Shown here: positions 62,733-64,000 of the stretch, in pieces
Numbering within the stretch: the first letter of the stretch is position 1
How the letters are laid out: every line of letters begins with the position of its first letter
DNA from: JALHSW01 sp963720675
GTDB lineage: Bacteria > Actinomycetota > Acidimicrobiia > IMCC26256 > PALSA-555
Assembly (NCBI GenBank): GCA_963720675.1
Contig: CAVRGH010000010.1
Location: 372,001 to 436,000, forward strand
Direction of reading: 5' to 3'
Length of the DNA stretch: 64,000 nucleotides
Program-made: the position numbers and the translations under genes
The notes under the pieces: generated by a model
What the model was told of the DNA's origin: nothing
Seen by the model: only the letters and a program-made list of their open reading frames with translations
Database searches by the model: none

Positions 62733-63578
62733 TCAGCGGCTGAGGAGACTGCGCCCGGCCACGAATGCCTGGCGCGTCCGCGGGACCCGCACCCGGTCGG
62801 TGAAGACGTCGCCGTCCGCCCGCTCGATCGCCTCGAGGATCTCCGCGTTCATGTTCCGCGCCGCGCGGATGGCCCGCGCCGACGGTGCGGGCAACATGGG
62901 CATCCCGCGGTCAGCCAGCTCGAAGTACTCCCAGGTCCGCCCGATCTCGAATGCCATCAGCGCCTGCCATTCCGGCGACACCTTGCGCAGCCAAGGGTCG
63001 GCGCCGAACCGCTCGAGGTCCTCACGCGGCAGGTACACCCGGCCGCGATCGAGATCGCTTCCGACGTCGCGTAGGAACGCGGTGAGCTGGAACGCGATGC
63101 CGAGGTCGTGGGCCGGCGCGATGGCCTCGGCCGACGTCGGCTCCAGGATCGGGAGCATCATCTCCCCGATCACCGCGGCCGAGCCGTCCATGTAGTCGAG
63201 GAGATCGTCGAACGTCTCGTACTCCACGACCGTCAGGTCCATCGTCATCGACCGGAGGTAGCGCCGGAAGCAGTCCGGGTTGAGGTCGAACGCCGACACC
63301 GTGTGCACCACGGCCTTGAGCACCGGGTCGTCGGAGTCCCCCCGGTCGAGATCCTCGAAGAACTCGTCGCCGTACTCGACGAGCGCGCGCTCCTTCTCGT
63401 CGGCCGCGACGGGGCCGAGCCGGTCGACGAGGTCGTCAGCATGCCGACAGAACGCGTAGAGGGCGTGGACGTGGTGCCGCTTCACCCTCGGGAGCAGATA
63501 GGTCGCGCCGAAGTAGAGCTTGCCGCGCGACTTCGTCAGGTCGCGGCAGTGCGAGTAGGACTCGTCGAGGGTGGTCAC
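62733..63578 (-). CDS. crtB: phytoene/squalene synthase family protein
   Basis: A 281-residue head-to-head prenyl synthase. FGATYLLPRVKRHHVHALYAFCRHADDLVD contains the first Asp motif (DDLVD), and AFLRDVGSDLDRGRVYLPREDL the second (DVGSDLDRGR with DLERFG). These bind Mg-diphosphate. It makes phytoene from GGPP or a related C30 product from FPP. The prenyl synthase fragment upstream (63673-64000) would supply the substrate. The 94 bases between the two genes contain nothing obvious. Confidence 0.9.
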   Translation of the reverse strand: MTTLDESYSHCRDLTKSRGKLYFGATYLLPRVKRHHVHALYAFCRHADDLVDRLGPVAADEKERALVEYGDEFFEDLDRGDSDDPVLKAVVHTVSAFDLNPDCFRRYLRSMTMDLTVVEYETFDDLLDYMDGSAAVIGEMMLPILEPTSAEAIAPAHDLGIAFQLTAFLRDVGSDLDRGRVYLPREDLERFGADPWLRKVSPEWQALMAFEIGRTWEYFELADRGMPMLPAPSARAIRAARNMNAEILEAIERADGDVFTDRVRVPRTRQAFVAGRSLLSR

Positions 63579-63672
63579 CGCCCCGCACCGTACTCACCCG
63601 GGAGGCCGTCGACCCGAGGCGGCGCCTGCCGTCCGGGGACGCCTCCGCGGAACGACCCCGCCCCTCGGGCGG

Positions 63673-64000
63673 CTAGTGATCCCGCCAGGCGACGTAGGTG
63701 CCCAGCTCGGCGAGCGCGGTGCGTGCCTCGGGCGTGATCGGGGTCGCCGCCAGTGCATCCAGGGCCTCCTGGACGAAGACCTCGATCGACGCCTCGATCT
63801 CGTCGCGGGCGCCGGTGTCGACGAGCAGCGCCTGCAGCGCCACGATCTCGTCGTGGTCCAGATCGGGTCGGCCGAGGCGGGCGAGCAACGCCGCACCCTT
63901 GGCATCGACGCGACCGGCCGCGACCGCGACCAGCGGCGTCAGCTTGCCTTCGCGGAGGTCGTCGCCCACCGGCTTGCCGGTGACCGACGCGTCGCCGAAC
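63673..64000 (-). CDS. polyprenyl diphosphate synthase, C-terminal part (5' end outside window)
   Basis: The window ends inside a minus-strand gene encoding the end of an all-trans isoprenyl diphosphate synthase. The visible start reads FGDASVTGKPVGDDLREGKLTPLV, the second Asp-rich region and the conserved KxxGxDLxxGKxTxP turn; then about 85 residues of C-terminal helices end at VAWRDH. Its place before crtB suggests a GGPP or FPP synthase feeding carotenoid synthesis. Chain length cannot be judged without the first motif. Confidence 0.88.
   Translation of the reverse strand, partial: FGDASVTGKPVGDDLREGKLTPLVAVAAGRVDAKGAALLARLGRPDLDHDEIVALQALLVDTGARDEIEASIEVFVQEALDALAATPITPEARTALAELGTYVAWRDH

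Overview
The window is a gene-dense stretch of very GC-rich chromosome (well over 65% G+C by eye) from an actinomycete-type bacterium. The lineage call rests on a complete Pup-proteasome locus (ARC ATPase, Dop, Pup with a GGQ tail, PrcB, PrcA, PafA, PafB, PafC), a single-polypeptide FO synthase for coenzyme F420, a DUF4193 zinc protein and many translationally coupled ATGA/GTGA gene junctions. Acidimicrobiia-like affiliation is my inference, not proven. No rRNA, tRNA, CRISPR array, intact transposon or replication origin is visible.

Layout. 1-5711 (+): an envelope/polysaccharide operon containing the tail of a secreted protein with a membrane-anchor sorting-type C-terminus, a GT2 glycosyltransferase, an exosortase/archaeosortase-family transpeptidase, a HEAT-like membrane protein, an ATP-grasp enzyme (frameshifted), a UDP-GlcNAc 2-epimerase-like enzyme and a HAD hydrolase. 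5755-15883 (-): GNAT, an Ala-rich protein, apolipoprotein N-acyltransferase, DUF4193, an intergenic dyad that looks like a structured RNA, a double ThyX-like protein, a diacylglycerol-kinase-like fragment, HelY helicase, TatC and TatA. 16022-29406 (mostly -): zinc ribbon protein, GDPD (+), signal peptidase I, then the proteasome/pupylation locus. A wrecked endonuclease VII-like gene sits between prcB and pup. 29625-39671: ferredoxin and hemolysin III protein (+), then a long minus operon with MarP-like protease, TrmI, a TtuA/TtuB-type tRNA thiolation pair, small membrane proteins, a PBP4-type carboxypeptidase and three acyl-CoA ligase genes. 39785-46860 (+): GH84 N-acetylglucosaminidase, NagA, FIST sensor protein, transketolase, transaldolase. 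46879-53322: unknown protein and uracil-DNA-glycosylase-like protein (-), then 6-phosphogluconolactonase, FO synthase, PfkB kinase and LOG protein (+). 53376-57264 (-): small coiled coil and the glycolate oxidase genes glcF, glcE, glcD. 57431-64000: Cys-rich protein, SDR, GroES-like protein, heme O synthase and TlpA-like thioredoxin, an ABC-2 exporter, phytoene synthase and the 3' part of a prenyl diphosphate synthase.

Functionally the window combines protein quality control (pupylation, Tat export, signal peptidase, lipoprotein acylation), DNA-damage regulation (PafBC), tRNA T-loop modification, amino-sugar salvage feeding central sugar metabolism, glycolate oxidation, and heme and carotenoid biosynthesis.

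Caution: at least six otherwise well-conserved genes carry an apparent single-base frameshift or lack an expected start or stop (about 2935, 20052, 31050, 41533, 41703, 43690, 48790, 48925). This pattern suggests indel errors in a draft or long-read assembly. The endonuclease VII relic is different: at least five frame changes in 570 bases.
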